From Belnapia rosea (GTDB taxonomy: Bacteria; Pseudomonadota; Alphaproteobacteria; Acetobacterales; Acetobacteraceae): a DNA stretch of 64,000 nucleotides. Below the pieces are notes generated by a model that saw only the letters and a program-made list of their open reading frames with translations, did not search any database and was not told the origin of the DNA. The stretch covers positions 248,001-312,000 of the forward strand of contig NZ_FMZX01000002.1 in NCBI RefSeq assembly GCF_900101615.1, in the 5' to 3' direction. Numbering within the stretch: position 1 is the stretch's first letter; each line of letters starts with the position of its first letter. The position numbers and the translations under genes were made by a program. Positions 11,571-20,088 of this stretch are shown piece by piece.

Positions 11571-12743
11571 ATGGACCAGGCCCCGCCGCGGAGCGCCTTG
11601 GATGCAGCCATCGCCGGCCGCACCGATGCCTACTTCAACCGCACCCGGGCGATCGTGCAACGCTTCGGCGAATGCCAGGTCACCTATGCGGTCTTCCTCC
11701 GGCGCCCGGTGGTCAGTGCCCCGCGGCTGATGCTGGACTGGCTGGAGAGCGTGGCGCGGGACCGCGGCACGCAATTTGGCATCGAGGTGATGCATCCGGA
11801 GGGTACCTGGGTCGGTGCCGGCGACCCGATCCTCTATATCAGCGGCCCCTTCACCCAGCTGGCCGATCTCGAGACGCTCTATTTGCAGAAGCTCGGCCCG
11901 CCCTGCGTCGCCGCCCATAATGCCTATCAGATGTGCCTGGAACTGCCCGCCGTCTCCTTCCTCGCCATGGATGCGAGGCACTGCGCCGGCGCCGAGATGC
12001 AGGAGATGATGGCCTATGCGGCGAGTGTCGGCAGCGCCGCGGCCAGAAAGGAAGGCGCCCGCGGCTTTACCGGCAATGCAACGGACAGCACGGCGCATTG
12101 GTTTGGAGCCCCGCGCGGCTTCGGCACCATGCCGCATGCCCTGATCGGCTATGCCGGCAGCACCCTCCGCGCCGCCGAGATGTTCCACGAGACCTATCCG
12201 GAGGAGAATCTTACCGTCCTGGTGGATTACTTCGGCCGGGAGGTGACGGATGGGCTGGCGGTATGCCGCCGCTTCCCGGAGCTTGCCGCCGAGGGGCGGA
12301 TGGCCGTGCGGCTCGACACCCATGGCGGCCGCTTCCTCGAGGGGCTGGACCCGGCCGAGAGCTATGCGGTGCTGGAACGCCATGCCCCTGGCGCCATCCG
12401 CCGCTACCGCTCGGAGACGGAGCTGCGGCATCTCGTCGGCACCGGCGTCTCGGCCGCCGCGATCTGGCGCATGCGCGAGGCGCTGGACGAGGCTGGCTTC
12501 CCCAAGGTGCGGATCGTGGCTTCGTCCGGCTTCGGCGTCGGCAAATGCCGGGTAATGGCCGAGGCCAAGGCGCCGATCGATGTCGTCGGCACCGGCAGCT
12601 TCATCCCCGACAGCTGGTCCGAGACCTATGCCACGGCCGACATCGTCGCCTATGACGGCGTGCCACGGGTGAAGATCGGCCGCGAATTCCTCCTCCGCCG
12701 CAATGGCGAGCGGAAGCGGAACGGGCACAAGCCGGCGGGCTGA
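11571..12743 (+). CDS. Nicotinate phosphoribosyltransferase family protein
   Basis: This 390-residue protein resembles nicotinate phosphoribosyltransferases, which form nicotinate mononucleotide from nicotinate and PRPP in NAD salvage. Visible family segments are DAYFNRTRAIV near the start, the active-site region FTGNATDSTAHWFG with a His, VLVDYFGREVTDG, and the phosphate-binding VVGTGSFIP near the end. It lies 14 bases after the DAHP synthase gene. The last codons (KPAG) form one arm of the hairpin at 12729-12770. The family also contains nicotinamide-specific enzymes, so the exact substrate is inferred. Confidence 0.82.
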   Translation: MDQAPPRSALDAAIAGRTDAYFNRTRAIVQRFGECQVTYAVFLRRPVVSAPRLMLDWLESVARDRGTQFGIEVMHPEGTWVGAGDPILYISGPFTQLADLETLYLQKLGPPCVAAHNAYQMCLELPAVSFLAMDARHCAGAEMQEMMAYAASVGSAAARKEGARGFTGNATDSTAHWFGAPRGFGTMPHALIGYAGSTLRAAEMFHETYPEENLTVLVDYFGREVTDGLAVCRRFPELAAEGRMAVRLDTHGGRFLEGLDPAESYAVLERHAPGAIRRYRSETELRHLVGTGVSAAAIWRMREALDEAGFPKVRIVASSGFGVGKCRVMAEAKAPIDVVGTGSFIPDSWSETYATADIVAYDGVPRVKIGREFLLRRNGERKRNGHKPAG

Positions 12744-12770
12744 GGCGGGCCGGCCTCAGCCGGCCGGCTT
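12729..12770. terminator. Hairpin spanning the stop codons of two converging genes
   Basis: The left arm is AAGCCGGCGGGCTGA (12729-12743) and the right arm is TCAGCCGGCCGGCTT (12756-12770). They are inverted repeats with one mismatch in 15 and a 12-base loop. Each arm ends exactly at a stop codon, one on each strand. No T-run follows. It is likely a bidirectional transcript-end structure. Confidence 0.55.
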
Positions 12771-13496
12771 CTCCAGCACGCAGTAGGATTGGCCGAGCGG
12801 ATACTGTCCGGCCGGCACCTTCCCGGCCGCCGTATCCGGCGTCACCTCGATGCTTGGCCGGTCGCCGCGCTCCATGGCGACGACGGTGAAGCCGAGGCGC
12901 TTCGCCCAGAGGCGCAGGTCCTCGGCGTGCATGAAGACGTTGATATGGCCGAGATAGGATCGCTTCCGGACCCAGTCGGCATTGCCCTCGAAGACGCTCC
13001 ATTGCGATTCAACGGCAAATTCGAAGAAGGAGAAGATCACCCGCCCCCCCGGCGCCAGCACCCGGTGCGCCTGCTCCAGGTAGACATAGGATTCCTCATG
13101 GAGGAGGTGGGTGAAGACCGAGAAGAAGATGACGAAATCCGCCTCGCCATCGGCGAGCGGAATGCGGTTGCCCTGGCTCAGCTCCAGCCGGAAATCCGGC
13201 CGCGCCATCTTGCGCCGGCAGTAGTCGAGCAATTCCGGCACGACATCGAGCCCGAGATAGCGCATCTCCGGGAAGCGGCGCAGCTGCGCGGCCAGCCGCC
13301 CCGCGCCGCATCCGACATCGACCACCCGGCCATTGTCCTTAAGCCCGTATTGCCGCAGCAGGCTGTGCTCCAGCACGCCGAAATGCTCGAGATTGCCGCC
13401 GACCGAGCGGGCGACGGCCTCATCCTCGGGATAGGCCGCCAGGTAGGCGCGCACCATTGCGGCGTAGCTCTGCACATAGTTCAACTGGAGGCTCAT
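12756..13496 (-). CDS. Class I SAM-dependent methyltransferase
   Basis: This 246-residue protein has a clear SAM-binding fold: motif I VDVGCGAGRLAAQL, the acidic strand end LGLDVVPELLDYC, then FVIFFSVFTHLLHEESYVYLE and a core methyltransferase end. The substrate cannot be read from the sequence. No operon partner lies on the same strand. The protein ends in EKPAG, encoded by the right arm of the hairpin shared with the opposing gene. Confidence 0.85.
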   Translation of the reverse strand: MSLQLNYVQSYAAMVRAYLAAYPEDEAVARSVGGNLEHFGVLEHSLLRQYGLKDNGRVVDVGCGAGRLAAQLRRFPEMRYLGLDVVPELLDYCRRKMARPDFRLELSQGNRIPLADGEADFVIFFSVFTHLLHEESYVYLEQAHRVLAPGGRVIFSFFEFAVESQWSVFEGNADWVRKRSYLGHINVFMHAEDLRLWAKRLGFTVVAMERGDRPSIEVTPDTAAGKVPAGQYPLGQSYCVLEKPAG

Positions 13497-13605
13497 GCGT
13501 GCTCCGCCCGGCGTGATCGGCCCCGGCAGCTATCATGCGGGCCGCCGCAGCGTCCAGCATGGCGGCTGCGTTGACCCTGGGCTGCCCGATCCCTAGCTTC
13601 CGGCC

Positions 13606-13998
13606 ATGAGCGACGATCCCATCTTCCGGCCCAACCCCTTCCTGCAGACCGGGCTCGCGGTGCGGATCATGGACCTGTCGGGCGCCAATGGCGCCGAGCC
13701 GGTCGAGACCGTGACCGGCTTTCGCACCCTCGAGCATGCCAATACCTTTGCCCGCCGCTATGTCCGCGACAGCCTGGAGCGCTCCCGCACCCCCGGGATG
13801 ACCCCTGACGAGGTGATCGCCAGCTGGTTCGCCTTCGGCGAGGATGCCGAGGTGCAGGGCGCCGGCGAGCATGCCTGGACCAGTGCCACCGAGCTCGCGG
13901 ATTTCGCCGCCCAGCCGGTGCGCGATGCCGAGGACCGCAACTGGCGCGCCCTCGATCCCCGCCGGGACGAGGATGAGGCGGACGAGGAGGAAGGGTGA
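13606..13998 (+). CDS. Uncharacterised protein A of a tandem paralogous pair
   Basis: I do not recognise a named family. The protein has 130 residues, is acidic with a DEDEADEEEG tail, and has no signal or membrane segment. Its core (GFRTLEHANTFARRYVRDS, then SWFAFGEDAE, then AW, then NWRALDPRRD) aligns with the next protein. The gene overlaps that one by four bases (ATGA), and it in turn overlaps gltX by four. The three are therefore likely translated from one message. A role near translation or tRNA charging would be inference only. Confidence 0.8.
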   Translation: MSDDPIFRPNPFLQTGLAVRIMDLSGANGAEPVETVTGFRTLEHANTFARRYVRDSLERSRTPGMTPDEVIASWFAFGEDAEVQGAGEHAWTSATELADFAAQPVRDAEDRNWRALDPRRDEDEADEEEG

Positions 13999-14312
13999 GC
14001 CTTCACGGCGTCCGCTGCGGGGATTATGGCGATCCGGACGAGGAATGGATCGTCGAGGGCTTCCCTGGCGCCGAGGCCGCCGCGGATTACGCCCGTCGCT
14101 TCATCCGCGCCCAGATCGAGGATTTGCGGGCCGAGACCGGCTCCGCCGAGGAACTGAGACAGATGTATTTCCGCTTCGGCGAATACGCCTTTGCCGCCGG
14201 GCTCGACCACGACGCCTGGGTTGCCCACTGCATCGCCGTCCCGGCCAGCCGCAAGGCGGAGGTGGACTACGCCGCCCTGGAGCCCCGTGCGGGCCGGGGC
14301 CGCCGGGCATGA
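13995..14312 (+). CDS. Uncharacterised protein B of a tandem paralogous pair
   Basis: This 105-residue protein is related to the one before it. GFPGAEAAADYARRFIRA matches GFRTLEHANTFARRYVRD, MYFRFGEYAFAAG matches SWFAFGEDAEVQG, and DYAALEPRAG matches NWRALDPRRD. It ends in an Arg-rich GRGRRA instead of the acidic tail of protein A. Start and stop overlap both neighbours through ATGA junctions, implying translational coupling into gltX. Function is unknown. Confidence 0.8.
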   Translation: MSLHGVRCGDYGDPDEEWIVEGFPGAEAAADYARRFIRAQIEDLRAETGSAEELRQMYFRFGEYAFAAGLDHDAWVAHCIAVPASRKAEVDYAALEPRAGRGRRA

Positions 14313-15643
14313 AGCTCCGCTTCGCTCCCTCGCCAACCGGCCTGCTGCATGTCGGCAATGCCCGGGCCGCGCTGGTGAACTGGCTCTTCGCCCGGCAGCG
14401 TGGCGGGACGGTGCTGCTGCGGCTGGACGACACCGATCTCGAGCGCTCCAAGGCGGAGTACGCCGATGCCTTGCAGGAGGATCTGCGCTGGCTCGGCCTC
14501 GACTGGGATGAGAGCTTCCGCCAGTCCGACCGCCTGCCGCTCTATGCCGCGGCCGCCGAGCGGCTGAAGGCGAGCGGGCACCTCTACCCCTGCTTCGAAA
14601 GCGAGGAGGAACTCCGCTACAAGCGGGAGCTGCGGCTCAAACAGGGCCGGCCGCCACTCTATGACCGTGGCGCCCTCAAGATGACGCCGGAGCAGTACGA
14701 ACGGGCGCTGGCCAACGGCAAGTCGCCCTATTGGCGCTTCAAGCTGAGCGGCCTGAACCGTGAGTGGCAGGATGACGTGCTTGGCCGCCGTGCGGTGAAG
14801 CTTTCCAGCCTGTCGGACCCGGTGCTGATCCGGGCCGATGGTTCACCGCTTTATACCTTCACCTCGGTGGTGGATGACCTCGACAGCAAGGTCACTCACA
14901 TCGTCCGGGGCGAGGATCATGTGACCAATACCGGCGTCCAGCTCGATATCTGGGAGGCGCTGGGGGGGCGGCCCTCGGCCCTGTCCTTCGCCCATCTGCC
15001 GCTGCTGACGGATGCGGATGGCGGGCCGCTCTCCAAGCGTCTCGGCAGCCTCTCGCTCCGTCAGCTGCGGCGGGACGGGGTGGAGCCGGCGGCGTTGGCC
15101 GGCTACCTGGCCGCGCTCGGCACCTCGACGGACCCGGCGCCCGGCATGCCGGCGGAGCTGGTGCCCGGCTTCGCGCTGACCGCCATCTCCCGCTCCGCCG
15201 CGCGCTTCGACGTGCAGCAGCTGCTCGCCCTGAACCGGAAGCACCTGCATGGCCTGCCCTTCGCGTCGGTGCAGGCGCATCTGCCGGTCGGGGCCGATGA
15301 GGAGTTCTGGCTGGCGGTGCGCGGCAATCTCGACCTGCTGGGCGAGGCGAAGGCCTGGTTCGAGGTCGTGCGCGGCACCATCGTGCCGCCCGCGCAGCCG
15401 GGGGAGGGGGAATTCCTCCGCGCCGCCCTCGCCGCGCTGCCGCCGGAGCCCTGGGATGCCGCCACCTGGGGCGTCTGGACCGATGCGCTGAAGGCCTCGA
15501 CAGGCCGGAAGGGCAAGGCGCTCTTCCTGCCGCTCCGCCTCGCGCTCACCGGTGAGGATCATGGGCCTGACCTCAAGGTGCTGCTGCCGTTGATCGGGCG
15601 CGAGCGGGCGGCGCTCCGGCTGAAGCTCGGCGCCGAGGGTTGA
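14309..15643 (+). CDS. gltX: Glutamyl-tRNA synthetase
   Basis: This enzyme charges tRNA with glutamate. It is a class I synthetase of 444 residues with FAPSPTGLLHVGNARAAL (the HIGH-like motif is HVGN), DDTDLERS, RGEDHVTNT and a KMSKS-equivalent LSKRLGS. Alphaproteobacteria often carry two GltX paralogues, and the motif style fits the shorter form. Charging specificity (tRNA-Glu only, or also tRNA-Gln) cannot be told here. I start at the ATG at 14309, four bases inside the preceding gene; the open frame upstream is a shadow of the paralogous pair. Confidence 0.93.
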   Translation: MKLRFAPSPTGLLHVGNARAALVNWLFARQRGGTVLLRLDDTDLERSKAEYADALQEDLRWLGLDWDESFRQSDRLPLYAAAAERLKASGHLYPCFESEEELRYKRELRLKQGRPPLYDRGALKMTPEQYERALANGKSPYWRFKLSGLNREWQDDVLGRRAVKLSSLSDPVLIRADGSPLYTFTSVVDDLDSKVTHIVRGEDHVTNTGVQLDIWEALGGRPSALSFAHLPLLTDADGGPLSKRLGSLSLRQLRRDGVEPAALAGYLAALGTSTDPAPGMPAELVPGFALTAISRSAARFDVQQLLALNRKHLHGLPFASVQAHLPVGADEEFWLAVRGNLDLLGEAKAWFEVVRGTIVPPAQPGEGEFLRAALAALPPEPWDAATWGVWTDALKASTGRKGKALFLPLRLALTGEDHGPDLKVLLPLIGRERAALRLKLGAEG

Positions 15644-15773
15644 AAGCGCGGCCACAGGCGGCCTAGAATGTCAGCCATGCTCCAGGCCTGTCGCTGCCGC
15701 TGCTGACGCTTTCCCGCCCGCGGGCCCGGCCCGCGGGACCAGCCGCGTGCCTTCTGCGACGATGGACCCTCCG

Positions 15774-17201
15774 ATGACCCAGCTTCTCCTGCACAACAGC
15801 CTGACGCGCGTGAAGGAAGTCTTCACGCCGATCGACCCTGGCCATGTGCGTCTCTATGTCTGCGGGCCCACGGTCTATGACCTGGCGCATCTCGGCAATG
15901 CCCGGCCGGTGGTGGTCTTCGACCTGCTCTACCGGCTGCTGCAGCGGCATCACCCGCGCGTCACCTATGTCCGCAACATCACCGATGTGGACGATAAGAT
16001 CAACGCGCGGGCGGCCGAGAGCGGCGAGCCGATCAGCGCCATCACCGCCCGGACCACGGCGGATTTCCATGCCGACATGGCGGCCCTCGGCGCTCTGCCG
16101 CCGACCGAGGAGCCGCGCGCGACGCAGTCCATCGTGCCGATGATCGCCTTGATCGAGCGGCTGATCGCCCGCGGCCATGCCTATGCGGCCGAGGGGCATG
16201 TGATGTTCAGCGTGCCCTCCTTCCCGGAGTACGGCGCGCTCTCCGGCCGCAGCCCGGACGAGCTGGTCGCCGGTGCGCGGGTCGATGTGGCGCCCTACAA
16301 GCGGGACCCCGGTGATTTCGTGTTGTGGAAGCCCTCGGACGCCGCGACACCGGGCTGGGATAGCCCTTGGGGCCGCGGCCGACCGGGCTGGCACATCGAA
16401 TGCTCCGCCATGTCCTGGCAGGCGCTGGGCGAGGTCTTCGACATCCATGGCGGTGGCCACGACCTGATCTTCCCGCACCATGAGAATGAGGTGGCGCAGA
16501 GCCGCTGCGCCTTCGGCACCCCGCGCATGGCCAATATCTGGGTGCATAACGGCATGCTGCGCGTGGACGGCGAGAAGATGTCGAAGTCGCTCGGCAATTT
16601 CCTCACCGTGCGAGACATCCTGGCGCGCGGCGCCTGGGCCGGCGAGGCCTTCCGCCTGCTGTTGCTGCGGACGCATTACCGGGCCGATCTCGACTTCACC
16701 TTTGCTGGCCTCGATGAGGCGAAAGCGGAGCTTGATGATGGCTACGCCATGCTCGCCCGCGCCGTCGCGCCCGCCGATGGCCATGAGGCGACGCGCGAGG
16801 CCATGGTGGAGTGGGCGACCGAGCCGCTGCTCGATGACCTGAACACGCCGCTGGCCCTTGCCCGGCTGCGCGACCTTCGCACGCTCGAGAATGTCGCCAG
16901 CGTCGGCGGCAGCGCGACTTCGGTACTGCATCGGATCGGCAAGCCCTGGCCGGTGGTCGCCGGCCTCGCCGCTGCGGCGTTCCGGGAGGTGGCATCCTTG
17001 CTCGGCCTGCATCCCTCGGAGCCGGAGGCCTGGCTGCGCGGTGGCGAGGACACGGCCTGGGTGGATCAGGCCATCGCCGACCGGCTCGCGGCCCGCAAGG
17101 CACGCGACTTCGCCGCCGCTGACCGCATCCGCGACGAGCTCAAGGCGCAAGGCATCCTGTTGGAGGACGGTCCCCAGGGTACGACTTGGCGGCGGGCGTG
17201 A
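15774..17201 (+). CDS. cysS: Cysteinyl-tRNA synthetase
   Basis: This enzyme charges tRNA-Cys. It is a class I synthetase with the N-terminal CGPTVYDLAHLGNARP (HLGN is the HIGH motif), zinc ligands in the CGPTV Cys and in WHIECSAMS and GGHDLIFPHHENE, and KMSKSLGN. About 475 residues is the usual length. The ATG at 15774 begins the family N-terminus (TQLLLHNSLTRVKE). An in-frame GTG at 15747 and an ATG at 15762 are less likely. It lies downstream of gltX with a 130-base gap and just before a tRNA methyltransferase gene. Confidence 0.94.
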   Translation: MTQLLLHNSLTRVKEVFTPIDPGHVRLYVCGPTVYDLAHLGNARPVVVFDLLYRLLQRHHPRVTYVRNITDVDDKINARAAESGEPISAITARTTADFHADMAALGALPPTEEPRATQSIVPMIALIERLIARGHAYAAEGHVMFSVPSFPEYGALSGRSPDELVAGARVDVAPYKRDPGDFVLWKPSDAATPGWDSPWGRGRPGWHIECSAMSWQALGEVFDIHGGGHDLIFPHHENEVAQSRCAFGTPRMANIWVHNGMLRVDGEKMSKSLGNFLTVRDILARGAWAGEAFRLLLLRTHYRADLDFTFAGLDEAKAELDDGYAMLARAVAPADGHEATREAMVEWATEPLLDDLNTPLALARLRDLRTLENVASVGGSATSVLHRIGKPWPVVAGLAAAAFREVASLLGLHPSEPEAWLRGGEDTAWVDQAIADRLAARKARDFAAADRIRDELKAQGILLEDGPQGTTWRRA

Positions 17202-17221
17202 ACCACAGGACGGAAGACTGG

Positions 17222-18298
17222 ATGGATGCGCTGAAGCGCATCGCCCTGACCGACCCGAAGCGCGCCTGGCTCCGTGCCCATCTCGACGCGCCGGACTGCA
17301 CCGCCACCGAAGCCGACCTGGCCGAGGCGGCGGGGCAGCCCATTGCCGAATACCGTGCCCTCGCCGCGGAATTCGCCGCAGCCCTCGACGCCGACCTGCC
17401 GGAGGAGCCGCTCGCCCTGCTGGCGGAACGGACCGGGGAGGGGTGGCGCCTGCGCGCCCCGCTGGCCTTCGCCCTCGGCATCCATCGCGTGGTGCCGGAC
17501 GCCTGGACCCGTGGCGGCAAGGATGCCGCCAAGCTGCAGCCGGTGCCGGGCGAGAGCCCCATCGTCGTGCTGGTCCGCCCGCAGCTCGCCGATAACATCG
17601 GCACTACGGCGCGGGCCATGGCCAATGGCGGGCTGTTCCACCTGCGCCTGGTCGCGCCGCGCGATGGCTGGCCCCAGGACCGCGCCTGGCGGACCGCGTC
17701 CGGGGCGGATGCCATCCTCGAGGCGGCGCAGGTCTTCCCGGATGTGCCGAGCGCGCTCGCCGATTGCCACCGGGTCTTCGCGACCTGCCCGCGCCCGCGC
17801 CACATGATCAAGCCGCTGCGCACCGCCCGCGCCGCCGCCGAGGATGTGCGGGAGATCAATGGCCGTGGCCTGCGCTGTGCCGTGATGTTCGGCCCCGAGC
17901 GCGCGGGCCTTGAGGCGGACGACATGGCCCATGCCGATACGCTGGTCCGCTACCCGCTGAACCCGGCGCATATGTCGCTGAACCTCGCCCAGGCGGTGAT
18001 GATCTTCGCCTATGAATGGTGGACCGCGACGGAGCCGACCGCCCCGCGCAAGCTCGTCACCAACGGCACGCCCGTTGCGACCAAGGGCCTGCTGGAAGGC
18101 TTTCTCGACCGGCTGATCAGCGAGCTCGATGCCTCAGGCTTCCTGGAGCCGGAGAAGAAGCGGGCGAACATGGTACGCAACCTCCGCCACTGGTTCGAGC
18201 GCGGCGAGGTGACGGAGCAGGAGCTCCGCACCCTGCATGGCGTGGTGACGGAGCTTTCCCAGGGCCGGATGCGGCGGGGACGGCCGGATCTCGACTAG
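17222..18298 (+). CDS. TrmJ-like tRNA/rRNA methyltransferase (SPOUT) with N-terminal extension
   Basis: The C-terminal part, from about residue 105, is a SPOUT methyltransferase: VLVRPQLADNIGTTARAMAN, RLVAPRDGWP, then MFGPERAGLEADDM and the knot-forming YPLNPAHMSLNLAQAVMIF. This matches TrmJ, which 2'-O-methylates position 32 of tRNAs. The first hundred residues (starting MDALKRIALTDPKRAW) are extra compared with typical TrmJ proteins. I chose the ATG at 17222, which follows GGACGGAAG. GTG and TTG starts further up overlap cysS. The stop shares CTAG with the stop of the opposing gene. Confidence 0.82.
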   Translation: MDALKRIALTDPKRAWLRAHLDAPDCTATEADLAEAAGQPIAEYRALAAEFAAALDADLPEEPLALLAERTGEGWRLRAPLAFALGIHRVVPDAWTRGGKDAAKLQPVPGESPIVVLVRPQLADNIGTTARAMANGGLFHLRLVAPRDGWPQDRAWRTASGADAILEAAQVFPDVPSALADCHRVFATCPRPRHMIKPLRTARAAAEDVREINGRGLRCAVMFGPERAGLEADDMAHADTLVRYPLNPAHMSLNLAQAVMIFAYEWWTATEPTAPRKLVTNGTPVATKGLLEGFLDRLISELDASGFLEPEKKRANMVRNLRHWFERGEVTEQELRTLHGVVTELSQGRMRRGRPDLD

Positions 18299-18843
18299 AT
18301 CGGCCTGCCTTCGCTCCGCGCCCAATCGTCGCCCATCAGCGCGTTGCTCGGCAGCGTCTTGTCGACCACCTTGCGGGCGGCCTCGGCGCCCGCCACCGGC
18401 AGGCCCTTGGGGTCGAGCAGGCCAACCTGCACCAGGACCGAAGCCTGATCCCAGTAGATGTGCTCATGCACCAGCTTGTCGCCCTGGAACTGGACGATGG
18501 CGACCAGCGCCACCTCCACCCGGCGGCCGGTGGGCGGGATGCCGGGCAGCATCCAGTCGATGCCGGAGGTATGGGTGAAGCGGAACAGCATCTCATCCAC
18601 GATGCTGCTCTCGCCGACCGTGCGGCTGATCGGCACCAGCTCCGTATCCGGCGGGTTGGCGCCAATGAAATGGTATTTGTAGAAGCGCTTGAGCTGGTCG
18701 TGGCCGACGCCGCCCGTCATGGTCGGGACATGGTTCACATAGGGCTCGGCGACCATGGAGGCCATGGTCGCCTCCACGTCGCGGGTCTCGAATTCGTATC
18801 GGCAATGCGCTTCCCAAAGCGCGACGAGGTCATGGCCGGGCAT
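18295..18843 (-). CDS. SnoaL-like (NTF2 fold) polyketide-cyclase family protein
   Basis: This 182-residue protein has the NTF2-like alpha+beta layout: an N-terminal helix (LVALWEAHCRYEFETRD), a segment YVNHVPTMTGG, LFRFTHTSGIDWMLPGIPPTGR and VALVAIVQFQGDKLVHEHIYWDQASV. Many such proteins have unknown substrates, and true cyclase activity should not be assumed. There is no signal peptide. Its stop codon overlaps that of the TrmJ-like gene by four bases in a CTAG palindrome. Confidence 0.75.
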   Translation of the reverse strand: MPGHDLVALWEAHCRYEFETRDVEATMASMVAEPYVNHVPTMTGGVGHDQLKRFYKYHFIGANPPDTELVPISRTVGESSIVDEMLFRFTHTSGIDWMLPGIPPTGRRVEVALVAIVQFQGDKLVHEHIYWDQASVLVQVGLLDPKGLPVAGAEAARKVVDKTLPSNALMGDDWARSEGRPI

Positions 18844-19000
18844 GGGAAAGCCTCTCCTGTTCGCTGGACCTCAGCGAAGCAGAGGGCAGGGACCGAGGGA
18901 AGTCTCAAGCCCTCGGGCGGCAGGGCGAGCACCACCTTGGGCGCCTCCTGGCTCGGCACCCTGCCTACCGGCAGTTAGAAGTGGTGAATTTTGAAACTTG

Positions 19001-19213
19001 TCATTCAGCCGGCGGCAAGCGCTTCGCCAGTCGCCGTGCCATGGCATAGCCGATCAGCCCACCGACCGGCGCTGCCGGCAGCGCCAGCAACCAGCCAATA
19101 TGAGCATTCTGCACCACCAGCCCCAGGCCAATGCCCAACATCAGCCCGCCGACAAGGCAGCTGATGACGCCGGCCTGAAGGCCAAGGAGGAGGATATCAG
19201 CGCGTGTCACCAT
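19001..19213 (-). CDS. Small two-helix membrane protein
   Basis: This protein of about 70 residues has two hydrophobic segments: [20 protein letters not shown] extending into IGLGLVV, then [18 protein letters not shown]. It ends in a basic [13 protein letters not shown] recognise no family. The ATG at 19213 is preferred, with an in-frame GTG at 19231. It is divergent from rpsD, whose promoter lies just upstream of it. Confidence 0.55.
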   Translation of the reverse strand: MVTRADILLLGLQAGVISCLVGGLMLGIGLGLVVQNAHIGWLLALPAAPVGGLIGYAMARRLAKRLPPAE

Positions 19214-19243
19214 GGAGAGGGGAATAGGCACCCGCTTCAGGGT

Positions 19244-19273
19244 TTGACAAGCGGGGCCTTGCGCTTCTATAGC
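19244..19273 (+). promoter_or_regulatory. Sigma-70-type promoter of rpsD
   Basis: A consensus -35 TTGACA (19244-19249) is followed after 18 bases by TATAGC (19268-19273). It is well placed for rpsD and implies a leader of about 130 bases. This is the best housekeeping promoter match I saw in the window. Confidence 0.7.
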
Positions 19274-19297
19274 GCCGGCCTCCTCCTGGGAACGTGG

Positions 19298-19316
19298 ACA
19301 TGGTTTCGGACCATGT
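19298..19316 (+). promoter_or_regulatory. Hairpin in the rpsD leader
   Basis: A perfect 7-bp stem (ACATGGT with ACCATGT) closes a TTCGG loop, about 20 bases into the predicted rpsD transcript. Ribosomal protein S4 represses its own operon in other bacteria by binding leader RNA. Whether this structure does so here is inference. Confidence 0.35.
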
Positions 19317-19408
19317 GCCCGTCCTTGCCCGTTCCGGGCTTGGGCCTACCGGGACAACATCGCAAGCGGAAGGCCGCACCCGGGCACCGGGGCGGAACGC
19401 GTGAGCCT

Positions 19409-20026
19409 ATGACCAAGCGTCTCGAATCCAAGTACAAGATCAACCGCCGCCTCGGGGTCAATCTCTGGGGCCGGGCCAAGAGCCCGATCAACAAGCGCGA
19501 AACCATCCCCGGCCAGCATGGCGCCCGCCGCAAGCAGAAGCCGACCGACTTCGGCGTGCAGCTGATGGCGAAGCAGAAGCTGAAGGGCTATTACGGCAAC
19601 ATCGGCGAGAAGCAGTTCCGCAAGTATTACGAGGAGGCCGTGCGCCGCAAGGGCGACACCTCCGAGAACCTGATCGCCCTGCTCGAGCGGCGGCTGGACT
19701 GCGTGATCTACCGCATGAAGCTCGCCGTCACGCCCTTCGCGGCGCGGCAGTTCGTCAACCATGGCCATGTCACGGTGAACGGCAAGCGGCTCAACATCCC
19801 CTCCTACCAGGTCAAGGACAACGACCTGATCGAGGTGAAGGAGAAGTCGAAGCAGATGACCGTGGTGCTGGACGCGGTCCAGAGCGGCGAGCGCGACGTG
19901 CCGGAGTATCTGGAGATCGACCACCGCGCCATGCGTGGCCGCTTCGTCCGGGCGCCGAAGCTCTCCGACGTGCCCTATCCGGTGCAGATGGAGCCGAACC
20001 TGGTCGTCGAGTTCTACTCCCGGTAA
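19409..20026 (+). CDS. rpsD: 30S ribosomal protein S4
   Basis: This is the primary 16S rRNA-binding protein of the small subunit. It has 205 residues and starts [16 protein letters not shown]. It carries the S4 RNA-binding domain around [16 protein letters not shown] and [19 protein letters not shown]. The ATG at 19409 begins the family N-terminus, although the frame is open further upstream. As in other alphaproteobacteria it stands apart from the main ribosomal operons, with its own promoter and a strong terminator. Confidence 0.98.
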   Translation: MTKRLESKYKINRRLGVNLWGRAKSPINKRETIPGQHGARRKQKPTDFGVQLMAKQKLKGYYGNIGEKQFRKYYEEAVRRKGDTSENLIALLERRLDCVIYRMKLAVTPFAARQFVNHGHVTVNGKRLNIPSYQVKDNDLIEVKEKSKQMTVVLDAVQSGERDVPEYLEIDHRAMRGRFVRAPKLSDVPYPVQMEPNLVVEFYSR

Positions 20027-20057
20027 GCGCATCGCTCGGATTGCACCGAGGATCGGG

Positions 20058-20085
20058 GGCCGGGTCGCAAGACCCGGCCTTTTTT
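20058..20085 (+). terminator. Intrinsic terminator of rpsD
   Basis: A 9-bp perfect stem (GGCCGGGTC with GACCCGGCC) with a GCAA tetraloop is followed directly by six T residues, 31 bases after the rpsD stop. This is a textbook rho-independent terminator. Confidence 0.95.
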
Positions 20086-20088
20086 CTG

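Noticed and set aside
13844-14308. Extension of gltX upstream through the small paralogous genes
   Set aside because: Arg-rich out-of-frame reading. The ATG at 14309 begins the synthetase signature and overlaps the previous stop as ATGA.
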